In this document: one piece after another, positions 1-9,585 of the stretch | Numbering within the stretch: the stretch's first letter is position 1 | Layout: each line of letters starts with the position of its first letter | Origin: Flavobacterium pallidum | GTDB taxonomy: Bacteria > Bacteroidota > Bacteroidia > Flavobacteriales > Flavobacteriaceae | Assembly (NCBI RefSeq): GCF_003097535.1 | Contig: NZ_CP029187.1 | Span: forward strand, 1,116,001-1,180,000 | Length of the DNA stretch: 64,000 bases | Reading direction: 5' to 3' | Translations under genes and position numbers: made by a program | The notes under the pieces: generated by a model | What the model was told of the DNA's origin: nothing | Seen by the model: the letters and a program-made list of their open reading frames with translations, nothing else | The model's database searches: none

Positions 1-2
1 TA

Positions 3-191
3 TTTATTCAGCATCCTTACTGAATAAAACAGTACTGATGCTGAATAATTCAGTATAGAAGCTCATTTAATCAGTACTGTTACTCATTTATTCAGCATCC
101 TTACTGAATAAAACAGTATTGATACTCATTTATTCAGTACTGATACTCATTAAAACAGCATTGATACTAAAATAACTTAGTATCGATACGA
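3..191. repeat. 21-bp tandem repeat array, nine units (iteron-like)
   Basis: Nine consecutive 21-bp units can be laid out without gaps from position 3. Each has an AT-rich 6-bp lead followed by a core close to CAGTAYTGATACT. Units 1 and 5 are identical, so a 33-bp stretch at 2-34 recurs at 86-118. The best units contain the dyad AGTAT-TG-ATACT. Stops occur in the repeated frames, so the array does not look coding. It may continue left of the window. A 21-bp period is two helical turns, which would place the dyads on one DNA face, as in protein-binding iterons. The function is inferred, not shown. Confidence 0.85.
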
Positions 192-444
192 ATTACATCA
201 TGGCCGGAATATAGCCTGGTCACATATTGAATCCTCCCGGTCAGTACGAGTCCTTTAGTAAAAGAGCCTGTTGTATGCGCCAATGTGAGACCACTGCAAC
301 CCCTGTCAAGGTCTGCTCCCGCAACGTGGTCCGGCAGGGCGGCACGCAAAACACAATGGCGATGATCTACTGTAAATCAACACGATATCCCATTGATGAC
401 CATTTTGATGACCATAATTTTTATGGTACCGTATACGCGATAAC

Positions 445-452
445 TAGTTTTG
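445..452 (+). promoter_or_regulatory. Possible -7 element (TAGTTTTG) of the beta-helix gene
   Basis: The octamer matches the Bacteroidetes -7 consensus TAnnTTTG and lies 26 bp upstream of the chosen ATG at 479. No well-placed -33 TTG was found, so this is a weak call. It does favour the ATG at 479 over upstream in-frame TTG or ATG codons. Confidence 0.3.
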
Positions 453-478
453 GATACGATCAACCAAACGATTATCCC

Positions 479-3400
479 ATGGCAAATACATTACGTTTTT
501 TATGCTGTTTCTTTTTCCTGTCACAGGCCTATGCCCAAAACATCCGTTACGTCACCCAAACCGGCAGCGGTACGATGGACGGCTCCTCCTGGAGCAATGC
601 CGGTAACGACCTGCAACTGATGATAGACGCACTGCCGTCCGGCGGCGAAGTCTGGGTGAAGGCAGGCAATTACGTACCGACACACAATGCGGACACCGGC
701 GCCTACCTGCCCGGCAACCGGCACGATGCGTTTGTTTTGCGCAACAATGTGACCCTTTATGGCGGCTTCAATGGGACCGAAACGACCCTCGCCGAGCGCG
801 ATCCTTACAATCCCGCCAATGAAACGGTGCTCGACGGGGACCTGGACCACGACGATACGCCATTCACGAACGCCTTCAACGTCACGGGCAATGCGTTCCA
901 CGTCGTAGTGGCCGCGGGACTGACACAGGCCGCGATGGACGGATTCACCATCGCCCGGGGATATGCCATAAGTTATGGCGCGATCTCCGTCTCAGGGTAC
1001 GCAATCGAAGGAACGAACGGTGGGGGTATCTACGCCCACAGCAGTACGGTCACCTTAAGAAACATCCGATTTACAACGAACTCATGCGTCGTATTGGGCG
1101 GCGCGATATACGGGATAACGTCGACAATCGATGCCCTGAACTGTACGTTCGACCGCAATTTTGCCGATGATATAGGATTCGCAGCCGCCATCGCGATAGT
1201 CAATTACGGTTCGTCGGTGCCCGGCGGGGCGTTTACGAATTGCGTTTTTACGCGCAACAGTTCCAACTCTTATGGGAGTGTATTGTACTGCGATTCAGGT
1301 TCAGGCGCGTCACCGGTGTTCAACAACTGCAGCTTCTATGGCAACGGTGCTGAAGATTACGATATTTGCTCTTACTACGGCGACGGAGGCGGCGCACCCA
1401 TGGAGTTCAATAATTGCGTAATGGGTATCGGCCCCGGATCAACCGTATTTACCGATTCCCCGGGGATCGTGTTCCGGCACGTGCTCATGGAGTACGATCC
1501 TTTCCCAATGCATCCTTCTTCCTATGGCAACCTGTTTTACTCGAACCCGCTGTTTGTCGATGCGCCGAACGGCAATCTGAATCTCATAGAGGAAAGCCTC
1601 GCGGTCAATTCGGGAAGTAATGCGCTCGTGCCCGCGGGCATCACCACCGATGTGGCCGGCAACAACAGGATCAAGGGCAGCAGTGTCGACCGCGGTGCCT
1701 TCGAAAGCAGCTACGGCCTGCTCGCCCAGCCTGATGCCAATGGGATCGTATATGTAAGACAGGGCGGCGCAGGGACCAAATCGGGCAACAGCTGGGCCAA
1801 CGCGCTGCCCGACCTGGCCAGGGCGTTTGTGGCTGCCGGCCGTGATACACAGATTACGCAGATATGGGTGGCCGGCGGCACCTACAAGCCCAAATACCGG
1901 GCAGATAATCTCAGCGCGGCAGATGTGAACGACCGCACCAATGCGTTCAGGATGGTACCCAATGTACACGTTTACGGCGGTTTCGCCGGTAATGAGACGG
2001 CCTTGTCCCAACGGCAGTTGCCGCCCGCCAACGCAAGTATCCTCAGTGGCGACCTGTCCGGGAACGATACCGCAGGCTTCGGTTTCAGGGGTGATAATGC
2101 CTACCACGTGGTGATTGCCCCCACCGGTACTGGCACGGCACTGCTCGATGGCTTTACGATCACAGGAGGGAACGCAGATTTTGACGAACCCGAGCATGTC
2201 ATTGGCAACACCATCGCTTTTGAAATCGACGGCACGCGCTATTTCAGGAACACCGGCGGCGGCATACTGTCGCGCTCAGGCATGCCGTTGCGCAACATCA
2301 GGTTTGAGGAGAATTTTGCGCTGGCGACCGGCGGTGCCTGCAGTTATGCCTCGCCAACCACCATCACCGCTTCGCAATTCATCAACAACATCTCCAACGG
2401 CGGTGGTGCGATATATACGACGGCAGCCATCACGGTGTCCCATTCACTGTTTAACGGCAACCGGTCCAATACGCTCGGCGGCGCGCTGTATGTGTGGTCG
2501 GCATCCGGCCATTTCTCCAATTGTATTTTCACGGGCAACAAAAGCCTGCTGGAAACAGGCATCATCGCACAGGGGCATAATCCTGCACAGCCGCCGCTGG
2601 TATTTGTAAATTGTACCATCGCCGATAATGGTTCGGCTGTGCTATCGCATACGCTGTTTACCAACATTACACCGGAGTTCCACAACACCATACTCTCAGC
2701 ACCACCGTCACCCGCCCCGAATACACGGCTGCGCGACAACCTGAACGGGATTGTTTTCAACCATGTCGTTTCCACGTACCCGATTAACAGCAATCCTGCG
2801 AATACGAATGCGTTCGTGGTGAACGATGTGCGGTTTGCGGATGCCGCCGCGGGCAATTACACGCCGGGGCAGTACAGCAGCGCACTCGACGCGGGGGATA
2901 CGTCCCTGGCTTCGGGAATAACGGATGACTATGCAGGCAACGCGCGTGTCGTGTACAATGCAGTGGACCTTGGTGCGCTCGAAAGCCTTGAACACGCGTT
3001 GCCACAGCCGAATGGCGCCGGCGTGGTGTTCGTCAACAAGAATGCGGCCGGAAATGGTAAGGGCGACAGCTGGGCGAATGCCGCTACCGATTTGTCTGAT
3101 GCGCTGCTGGCTGCAAAACACCACCAGGGTATCCGGCAGGTCTGGGTTGCCGCCGGGTCTTATGTCCCGACGCGCCATCCCGTGACCGATGCCCATAACC
3201 CTGACAGCCAGGCCAATTCGTTTGTCCTGCGTCCTGATGTGATGCTGTACGGCGGTTTTGCGGGTACCGAAGATGCGGTGGACCAGCGTGACCTGTATGA
3301 TCCTGCCCGTACCACCATACTCGAGGGTGATGTGCTTGGTGACGATACCTTACAGGACGGCCAGAACCATAGCGCGGACAACCTCCAGCAGGTCGTTGTC

Positions 3401-6400
3401 GGTTCCGGAAATCTGGGTACGGCGGGCCTCAACGGCTTTACGATTGCCAACGGCATCGGGCCAAAAGGTGCCGCAATAGGATTGCAGGATACCTCAATCA
3501 CCCTTAAACACCTCAAACTTTTTAAAAATACCGGTAATAATGGTGCCGGCGCATTATACTTGCGAAATGCACAGGTTACCGCCGCGTATTGCATATTCAC
3601 GGACAACAGTGGAGCCACAGCCGGTGGCGCTGTCGGATTCGATTTTGCCGGTGCCGCCCCGGGGAATTCCGTTCCAAGCACTTTTGACAACTGCCTGTTT
3701 ACCCGAAACCGGTCAGGTATCTTTGCCGGAGGGCTTTTCGGTTATTTCGGCCAGGGCCCGGCACCGGTATTCAGCAACACTACGTTTTATGACAATGGCG
3801 TAGGTGCCGGGAGTCCGGTAACCGCCGTTTACTCGGAAAACACGCAGCCCATGGTCTTCAACAATTGCCTCATCATCAAAAACGGCCAGACCGGTACGTT
3901 TTCCAATAATGCTGTTGCCTTACAATACGTGCTGACGAACTACAGTGACATGCTGCAGGCTTCCGGAAGTACGAACGTACTGGTCAACGAGGCAAGGTTT
4001 ATCAACGCCGCCACGGGTGATTTCAGGCTGCAACCCGAAAGCGTCGCCGTCAACGCAGGAAGCAACACGCTCATTCCGTCTGGCATTACCAGTGATTTGC
4101 AGGGAAAGGACAGGATTGTTGGCGGCACCGTCGACCTCGGCGCTTTCGAGAGTTTCACAGTACCTGTAACGGCCGATGCCAACGGTATTGTGTATGTAAC
4201 GCACGAGGGCGCCGGGGATTTCAGCGGCAACAGCTGGGCCAATGCCATACCTGACCTCGCTCGGGCCGTGCGTCATGCTCAGGTACCGGGCGGGATATCG
4301 CAGATTTGGGTAGCATCCGGGACCTATGAGCCGCGTTTCAGGGCAGATGATCTCAGCAGCGTCCCTTCAGATCCCAACGCTACGTTCCGTTTGGCTTCGA
4401 ATGTCAGGCTGTTTGGCGGCTTCGTGGGGAATGAAACGAGTCCGGCACAGCGGCAACGCCTTCCGGAAAATGAAACGGTATTGTCCGGAAACAATCAGGT
4501 ATACCACGTCGTGCTCGCGACCACGGGGGTGACGGGCGCCGAACTGGACGGCTTTACCATCCGCGGCGGGAATGCCAGTCTGCCGGAAGACAACACAGCA
4601 GTTCCTGCACAATTCCTGATTGACGGGCTGCGCTATTACAGGGATTCCGGCGCCGGACTGTACAGCAACGGGGCGGTCACGTTAAAGCACATCATTTTTT
4701 CCGGCAATGTCGCCAACAATGCCGGCGGCGCTTGTTTTTCATCGACTCCGATAACCGGATCCGACTGCACTTTTACGGCTAATTACGCGCAACACGGTGG
4801 TGCGGTGGCAGTATCCAATGCGAACGGCACCATCATCAAAAGCAGTACATTCCATAACAACAATGCGGGCCAATCGGGCGGCGCGGTTCAATGCGCTAAC
4901 GCTACAGCCACATTCGTCAATTGCCTTTTCAGCCATCACGGCGTGCTTTCGCAGCAGGGCACGGTGGTAAACAGCACGGGGTCGGACGTCCGTTTCGTCA
5001 ATTGTACACTCGTGGAGAATGGATCGGCGGATACGCCACATACGGTAACCACGGGCAATGGTACTGTCCGCTTTGACAATTCGATTATCACGGCACCCGG
5101 GACAGGGTCGCCGGACAGCAGCATTTTCGGAAATGCGAATACAGCCATGTTCCGCAACTGCCTCAGCAGCTATAGCGAATTTGGGAACCATCCTGCCAAT
5201 ATGGGCAACATCATTACGACCGACCCGCATTTTACAGATGCCGCGAATGGTGATTATACGCTGGCATTTCTAAGTGATGGGATCAATCGCGGCGAGGATG
5301 CGTTTGTTACCGGTTATGCCAATACCGATATCGTCGGAAATCCGCGTATACAACAAGGCAGTACCGATATGGGTGCCTATGAAAGTGCGTTCAAAACCAT
5401 CGCCAGGCCGGATGCCAATGGGGTCGTATATGTGAAGAAAGGCGCCTCAGGCCATGCCAGGGGCAACAGTTGGGCTGAGGCGGTGCCCGAACTGGCGGAC
5501 GCGTTGTTTGCGGCACATTATAAACCTGAAATCCAACAGATTTGGACCGCTGCAGGCACTTATAAGCCGCTATATCATGCGGAAACCTTACAGAACGACA
5601 ACCCAACAGACCGCGAAAACGCCTTTGTACTGCTTCCCGATGTAAAAATATACGGCCATTTTGCCGGAACGGAAACAGCGGTATCGCAACGTGATTTAGC
5701 CCTAGCCGAAAATACGACGGTACTGAGCGGCGACTTTGCCGGTAATGACGACGATATGGTGGATGATTCCGGGTACGACTGGGATAAACTGGCGGAGAAT
5801 GCACATCACATCGTCATTGCGACCGGAGCTATGGGAAATGCCGTACTCGACGGTTTTACAATACGCGGCGGTTTTACGACCGGTGGCACCGACCTGCAGT
5901 TGAGCGGCCATACTGTGGCTGCAGATAAAGGCGCGGGGCTGTACCTCGACGCTACAGGAATGGATTTGGCCCACCTTAAGATTGCTTTCAACAAGGCGGC
6001 ACAGGGCGGCGGGATGTATGTTGCCAATGCCTCACCCTACATTACCGCCACTTCTTTCCAATATAATGAAGCGGACCAGGGAGCAGGAACATACACGCAC
6101 AATGCCTCACCCATAGTGACCAGCTGTGCCTTTTTCCAGAACCGCGCTGCGGTAGCCGGGGGCGGCCTGTTCCTCCACAACGGGATGCCGGTAATGACAA
6201 ACCTGACTGCACTGCGCAACTATGCCGCCGATGGCCTTAGTGGCGGGATATACAATGAGTCGGCAACGGCAGCCATCAGGAACAGTATTATTTACAACAA
6301 CAATGGCGGCGTGTACGATAACGGTACGGCTTCAGCCATAAGCTATAGCTTCGTACAGGATAGGCCGGGCGGTAGCGATGGCAATCTTGACGGGAATTCA

Positions 6401-9340
6401 GAATTCTCCTCTGACCTGTTTCCCGATGAATTCCTGGGAGATTTTACACCGCGCTATCCTGTATTCGCCGGGATGGGTAATCCGGACTATTTTAATGCCG
6501 GCCAGCAACCGGAGCTGTCTGCGGCCATTACCGACCTCAAAGGCGTGGCAAGAATACAGGGCCTGATTGATATCGGTGCCGTGGAGACTGCACTGCTTCC
6601 GTTTCCGGCCGCCGACGCGAATGGGATTGTCTATGTAAAACCGGATGGTATCGGCAACGGGTCGAGCTGGAACAAAGCGACCAGTGATATCCAGTCCGCA
6701 CAATACGCCGATGGCGTGCAACAGATTTGGGTAGCCGGAGGTACCTATACGCCACAGTATGACATCAACGAACTCTATACGGGAACGGCGTCGGGAGACC
6801 CTCGTGAAAGATCATTTGTGTTGGAAGCAAATTCACAACTCTACGGCGGGTTTGCCGGACACGAAACGACATTGGCACAGCGCGACCTGAGCCTGACACA
6901 GAACGCTTCGGTACTCAGCGGTGACTTCAATCATGACGACCAGCCGGACGGCAATACAGGAATTTCGGAAAATGCGTATCATGCCGTAGTGAGCTTGGGC
7001 GATGCCGGCAGCGCGCAATTGAACGGTTTTACGATCCGCGGCGGTAATGCCAACGGTTCAGGTTATCTGGCTACACCGGTCAATGACATTATGATGGCGC
7101 AGGATTCCGGTGCGGGATTGTATGTGGATTCCGGTTCGCCAATCATTATCAATTGTATCGTCGCGAACAACCATGCGCAGCGCGGCGGCGGGGTATTCAC
7201 GCAATTCAGCAATACCGAAATCACGAACAGTGTCGTTTACGGAAATCACGCGAACCAGGGGGCAGGCTTTTTCAACGTCGAGGCACAGCCGTTGCTCAAC
7301 AATGTCACGATCGTTTCAAATACCGCTTCAACCGGCGGGGGCATCTTTAATTCGATGTCAAATACCGTAATCAACAACTCGCTTGTATGGGGCAACGTGC
7401 CAAACGGGGTGGCTAACGCCGGCAGCGCGCCGGTATGGACAATCAGCCTGCTGCAGGATTATGATGTCCTTTCGGGCTGGAATGCCGCTTTTGGCACCGA
7501 TGGCGGTAATAACGTAAACGGCACGCCCTTGTTCAGCAATGCTGCACAGGCTGATTTCAGGCTGCTGCCGGGCAGTCAGGGTGTCGATGCAGGCAACAAT
7601 GACCTTTACCCGGTCAGCAGTCCGTTGACGGACATATTGGGTAAGAAGCGCATTTTCGGAGGGACCATCGATATGGGCGCCTACGAACTGCAGGGCGCCC
7701 CTGCCTGTGGCCCGATTACCACCTGGAACGGCGTTTCGTGGAGCAATGGTATCCCGACAGACGGCACCAAACAGGTTCACATTGAAGGCAATTTTAACTC
7801 CGCCGTCAATGGCACTATCAAAGCCTGTGAATTAATCGTGTACAGCGGTGATGTGGTGGTTGAAAGCGGTCATACTTTTGACGTGGTGGGCGGCGTGTTC
7901 GTTGATGGCGGCAGCCTTACGTTCGAAAGTGGGGCAAACCTGATACAGCATGACAACATCCGCAACGGTGGTTACATCACCTACAAGCGCGACAGCAATC
8001 CGCTGTTTTACCAGGACTATACGATCTGGTCATCACCTACGAACGGGGCACAGTCACTTAAAGAGTTTTCACCGCAGACCGTGGACGAGCGTTTCTATGT
8101 TTACAATACCGCGCTGAACGCCTACAGCAATTATACAAGCGCCTCGGGGGTTTTTGGCGGTATGCCGCAGGATATGACCTTCACCCCTGCAAAAGGCTAC
8201 CTGATCCGGATGCCGGATGGGCTGGCGCCCGGCCAGCCAACGGTGTTCCATGGTGTATTCAGCGGCGTGCCAAACAACGGCGAAATCGCCATTCCACTCG
8301 GAACAGCAGGGAACCGTTACAACGCGGTGGGGAACCCTTATCCCTCACCGATAAACATCTGGGATTTTATTGACTACAACAGCAGTCAACTCGATAATGG
8401 TACGCTCTATTTCTGGCGCAAAACCAATGACCAGTCCACGACAACATATGCTACGGTAACCAAGTTGGCGTACAATGCGAATGCTGCCAATGGCGGGAAT
8501 GTGGCCGGCGACTTCAACGGGCCGCCATCAACCTGGGTGATTAATTCGGGCCAGGGCTTTTTTGTCAAGGCCGCACCGGTTGCTACGGCATTGTCATTTC
8601 ACAACGGGATGCGAAGGTCCGCAAGCGAAAGCCCTTTTTTCAGGGATGGTGACGGGGATGATGGAACGGGGATGTCGCGTTACTGGCTCAACATCAGCAG
8701 CGACGACGGGCAGTTCGGGCAGGCAACTATCGGGTACACGGGAGAAACGACTAACGGCCTTGATTATGGATGGGACGGCAGGCTCTTAAATGACGGCGCA
8801 GTTTCGGTATATTCCTTTTCAGGCACGACGAAACTCGCGATACAGGCAAGGGCTGGGTTTGAGTTATCCGATACGGTAATGGTGGGCTTTAAGACTGCGG
8901 CGGCAGGAAGTTATACCATAGCGCTGGACCGTACCGATGGGCTTTTCCTTAATCAGAATATTTACCTTAAGGACAATCTTATGGGTGTGACGCACAACCT
9001 GAAAAATTCAGGATATGATTTTACGACCCCATCAGGGACGTTTGACAACCGATTTGAAATCATCTATACTTCCGATACTTTAGGCAACGAGGCGCCGGAA
9101 GCCCAAAGCGATGATTTGGTAGTGTATCGGAAAGATGGTGCCGTACATTTGGATAGTGGTTTGGTGTCCATGAGTGCCATCAGCGTTTACGACCTGACAG
9201 GCAGGCTTGTTTACACTAAAAAACAGATTGGTGCAACACAGACAAGGTTGGACGACATGACCCTTTCTGGACAAATGGTGCTGTTAAAAATAACCACCGA
9301 AGACCATAAAACATACTATAAGAAAATCATTCTGCCATGA
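479..9340 (+). CDS. Giant secreted right-handed beta-helix repeat protein with T9SS type A sorting domain
   Basis: The protein has 2953 residues. The chosen ATG begins a clear Sec signal peptide (MANTLRFLCCFFFLSQAYAQ); the open frame extends upstream to a TTG at 227, but that leader has no signal character. Six tandem modules of ~360-425 residues start near residues 20, 418, 843, 1232, 1644 and 2046. Each opens with NGxVYV...GNSWANA, then QIWVAxGTYxP, LYGGFxGxET, LDGFTIxGGNA and runs of GG/N/C-rich rungs typical of parallel beta-helix (pectin-lyase-like) folds. After residue ~2410 comes a beta-sandwich region. The last ~70 residues (ISVYDLTGRLVY ... YYKKIILP) are a type A T9SS sorting domain. 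It is probably a cell-surface or secreted adhesin or polysaccharide-binding protein; no catalytic motif was recognised. The gene is visibly GC-richer than its neighbours. Confidence 0.88.
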   Translation: MANTLRFLCCFFFLSQAYAQNIRYVTQTGSGTMDGSSWSNAGNDLQLMIDALPSGGEVWVKAGNYVPTHNADTGAYLPGNRHDAFVLRNNVTLYGGFNGTETTLAERDPYNPANETVLDGDLDHDDTPFTNAFNVTGNAFHVVVAAGLTQAAMDGFTIARGYAISYGAISVSGYAIEGTNGGGIYAHSSTVTLRNIRFTTNSCVVLGGAIYGITSTIDALNCTFDRNFADDIGFAAAIAIVNYGSSVPGGAFTNCVFTRNSSNSYGSVLYCDSGSGASPVFNNCSFYGNGAEDYDICSYYGDGGGAPMEFNNCVMGIGPGSTVFTDSPGIVFRHVLMEYDPFPMHPSSYGNLFYSNPLFVDAPNGNLNLIEESLAVNSGSNALVPAGITTDVAGNNRIKGSSVDRGAFESSYGLLAQPDANGIVYVRQGGAGTKSGNSWANALPDLARAFVAAGRDTQITQIWVAGGTYKPKYRADNLSAADVNDRTNAFRMVPNVHVYGGFAGNETALSQRQLPPANASILSGDLSGNDTAGFGFRGDNAYHVVIAPTGTGTALLDGFTITGGNADFDEPEHVIGNTIAFEIDGTRYFRNTGGGILSRSGMPLRNIRFEENFALATGGACSYASPTTITASQFINNISNGGGAIYTTAAITVSHSLFNGNRSNTLGGALYVWSASGHFSNCIFTGNKSLLETGIIAQGHNPAQPPLVFVNCTIADNGSAVLSHTLFTNITPEFHNTILSAPPSPAPNTRLRDNLNGIVFNHVVSTYPINSNPANTNAFVVNDVRFADAAAGNYTPGQYSSALDAGDTSLASGITDDYAGNARVVYNAVDLGALESLEHALPQPNGAGVVFVNKNAAGNGKGDSWANAATDLSDALLAAKHHQGIRQVWVAAGSYVPTRHPVTDAHNPDSQANSFVLRPDVMLYGGFAGTEDAVDQRDLYDPARTTILEGDVLGDDTLQDGQNHSADNLQQVVVGSGNLGTAGLNGFTIANGIGPKGAAIGLQDTSITLKHLKLFKNTGNNGAGALYLRNAQVTAAYCIFTDNSGATAGGAVGFDFAGAAPGNSVPSTFDNCLFTRNRSGIFAGGLFGYFGQGPAPVFSNTTFYDNGVGAGSPVTAVYSENTQPMVFNNCLIIKNGQTGTFSNNAVALQYVLTNYSDMLQASGSTNVLVNEARFINAATGDFRLQPESVAVNAGSNTLIPSGITSDLQGKDRIVGGTVDLGAFESFTVPVTADANGIVYVTHEGAGDFSGNSWANAIPDLARAVRHAQVPGGISQIWVASGTYEPRFRADDLSSVPSDPNATFRLASNVRLFGGFVGNETSPAQRQRLPENETVLSGNNQVYHVVLATTGVTGAELDGFTIRGGNASLPEDNTAVPAQFLIDGLRYYRDSGAGLYSNGAVTLKHIIFSGNVANNAGGACFSSTPITGSDCTFTANYAQHGGAVAVSNANGTIIKSSTFHNNNAGQSGGAVQCANATATFVNCLFSHHGVLSQQGTVVNSTGSDVRFVNCTLVENGSADTPHTVTTGNGTVRFDNSIITAPGTGSPDSSIFGNANTAMFRNCLSSYSEFGNHPANMGNIITTDPHFTDAANGDYTLAFLSDGINRGEDAFVTGYANTDIVGNPRIQQGSTDMGAYESAFKTIARPDANGVVYVKKGASGHARGNSWAEAVPELADALFAAHYKPEIQQIWTAAGTYKPLYHAETLQNDNPTDRENAFVLLPDVKIYGHFAGTETAVSQRDLALAENTTVLSGDFAGNDDDMVDDSGYDWDKLAENAHHIVIATGAMGNAVLDGFTIRGGFTTGGTDLQLSGHTVAADKGAGLYLDATGMDLAHLKIAFNKAAQGGGMYVANASPYITATSFQYNEADQGAGTYTHNASPIVTSCAFFQNRAAVAGGGLFLHNGMPVMTNLTALRNYAADGLSGGIYNESATAAIRNSIIYNNNGGVYDNGTASAISYSFVQDRPGGSDGNLDGNSEFSSDLFPDEFLGDFTPRYPVFAGMGNPDYFNAGQQPELSAAITDLKGVARIQGLIDIGAVETALLPFPAADANGIVYVKPDGIGNGSSWNKATSDIQSAQYADGVQQIWVAGGTYTPQYDINELYTGTASGDPRERSFVLEANSQLYGGFAGHETTLAQRDLSLTQNASVLSGDFNHDDQPDGNTGISENAYHAVVSLGDAGSAQLNGFTIRGGNANGSGYLATPVNDIMMAQDSGAGLYVDSGSPIIINCIVANNHAQRGGGVFTQFSNTEITNSVVYGNHANQGAGFFNVEAQPLLNNVTIVSNTASTGGGIFNSMSNTVINNSLVWGNVPNGVANAGSAPVWTISLLQDYDVLSGWNAAFGTDGGNNVNGTPLFSNAAQADFRLLPGSQGVDAGNNDLYPVSSPLTDILGKKRIFGGTIDMGAYELQGAPACGPITTWNGVSWSNGIPTDGTKQVHIEGNFNSAVNGTIKACELIVYSGDVVVESGHTFDVVGGVFVDGGSLTFESGANLIQHDNIRNGGYITYKRDSNPLFYQDYTIWSSPTNGAQSLKEFSPQTVDERFYVYNTALNAYSNYTSASGVFGGMPQDMTFTPAKGYLIRMPDGLAPGQPTVFHGVFSGVPNNGEIAIPLGTAGNRYNAVGNPYPSPINIWDFIDYNSSQLDNGTLYFWRKTNDQSTTTYATVTKLAYNANAANGGNVAGDFNGPPSTWVINSGQGFFVKAAPVATALSFHNGMRRSASESPFFRDGDGDDGTGMSRYWLNISSDDGQFGQATIGYTGETTNGLDYGWDGRLLNDGAVSVYSFSGTTKLAIQARAGFELSDTVMVGFKTAAAGSYTIALDRTDGLFLNQNIYLKDNLMGVTHNLKNSGYDFTTPSGTFDNRFEIIYTSDTLGNEAPEAQSDDLVVYRKDGAVHLDSGLVSMSAISVYDLTGRLVYTKKQIGATQTRLDDMTLSGQMVLLKITTEDHKTYYKKIILP

Positions 9341-9585
9341 GACAGCCCATTAAAAAAATATTTGCAACATCACTTCTCTTTATCATTATGCTAGGATTAT
9401 CTTCACCGCTTCATGCCCAGGACGGCGAAGAGGATCCGGGAACGGGTTTTGAAGGCGGCGGCAGTGTCGAGGACCCGACGCCTATTGACGGAAACCTCAT
9501 ATGGCTCGCGGCGGCCGGCATTGGATTGCTTGTATACCAAAGCAGCAAACCCACGGGAGAAAGTCCGTCTAAAGCGAAGCGCTGA
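9337..9585 (+). CDS. Small secreted or membrane protein with PID-CTERM-like tail
   Basis: This 82-residue protein has an N-terminal signal peptide (KKIFATSLLFIIMLGLSSPLHAQ), an acidic and glycine-rich linker, and a C-terminal segment PIDGNLIWLAAAGIGLLVY followed by a basic tail. PID plus hydrophobic helix plus basic end resembles the PID-CTERM protein-sorting signal of Bacteroidetes; this is assigned from memory of the family. Its ATG overlaps the stop of the beta-helix gene (ATGA), which suggests translational coupling and shared regulation. Its 3' end overlaps the convergent regulator gene by 17 bp. The function is unknown. Confidence 0.75.
   Translation: MRQPIKKIFATSLLFIIMLGLSSPLHAQDGEEDPGTGFEGGGSVEDPTPIDGNLIWLAAAGIGLLVYQSSKPTGESPSKAKR

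Noticed and set aside
3..191. CRISPR array
   Set aside because: The period is 21 bp with no unique spacers, and no cas gene is present.
167..349. Minus-strand 60-residue ORF next to the 21-bp array
   Set aside because: It overlaps the repeat array, has no recognisable features and starts in a region with no promoter; chance is likely.
227..478. In-frame extension of the beta-helix gene upstream to a TTG at 227
   Set aside because: The ATG at 479 begins a textbook signal peptide, while the extension is Cys-rich with no signal or domain character and contains the likely -7 element.
1439..2197. Minus-strand 252-residue ORF inside the beta-helix gene
   Set aside because: It is antisense to a repeat protein with strong domain signals and is explained by the GC-rich codon pattern; parallel shadows occur in the other modules.
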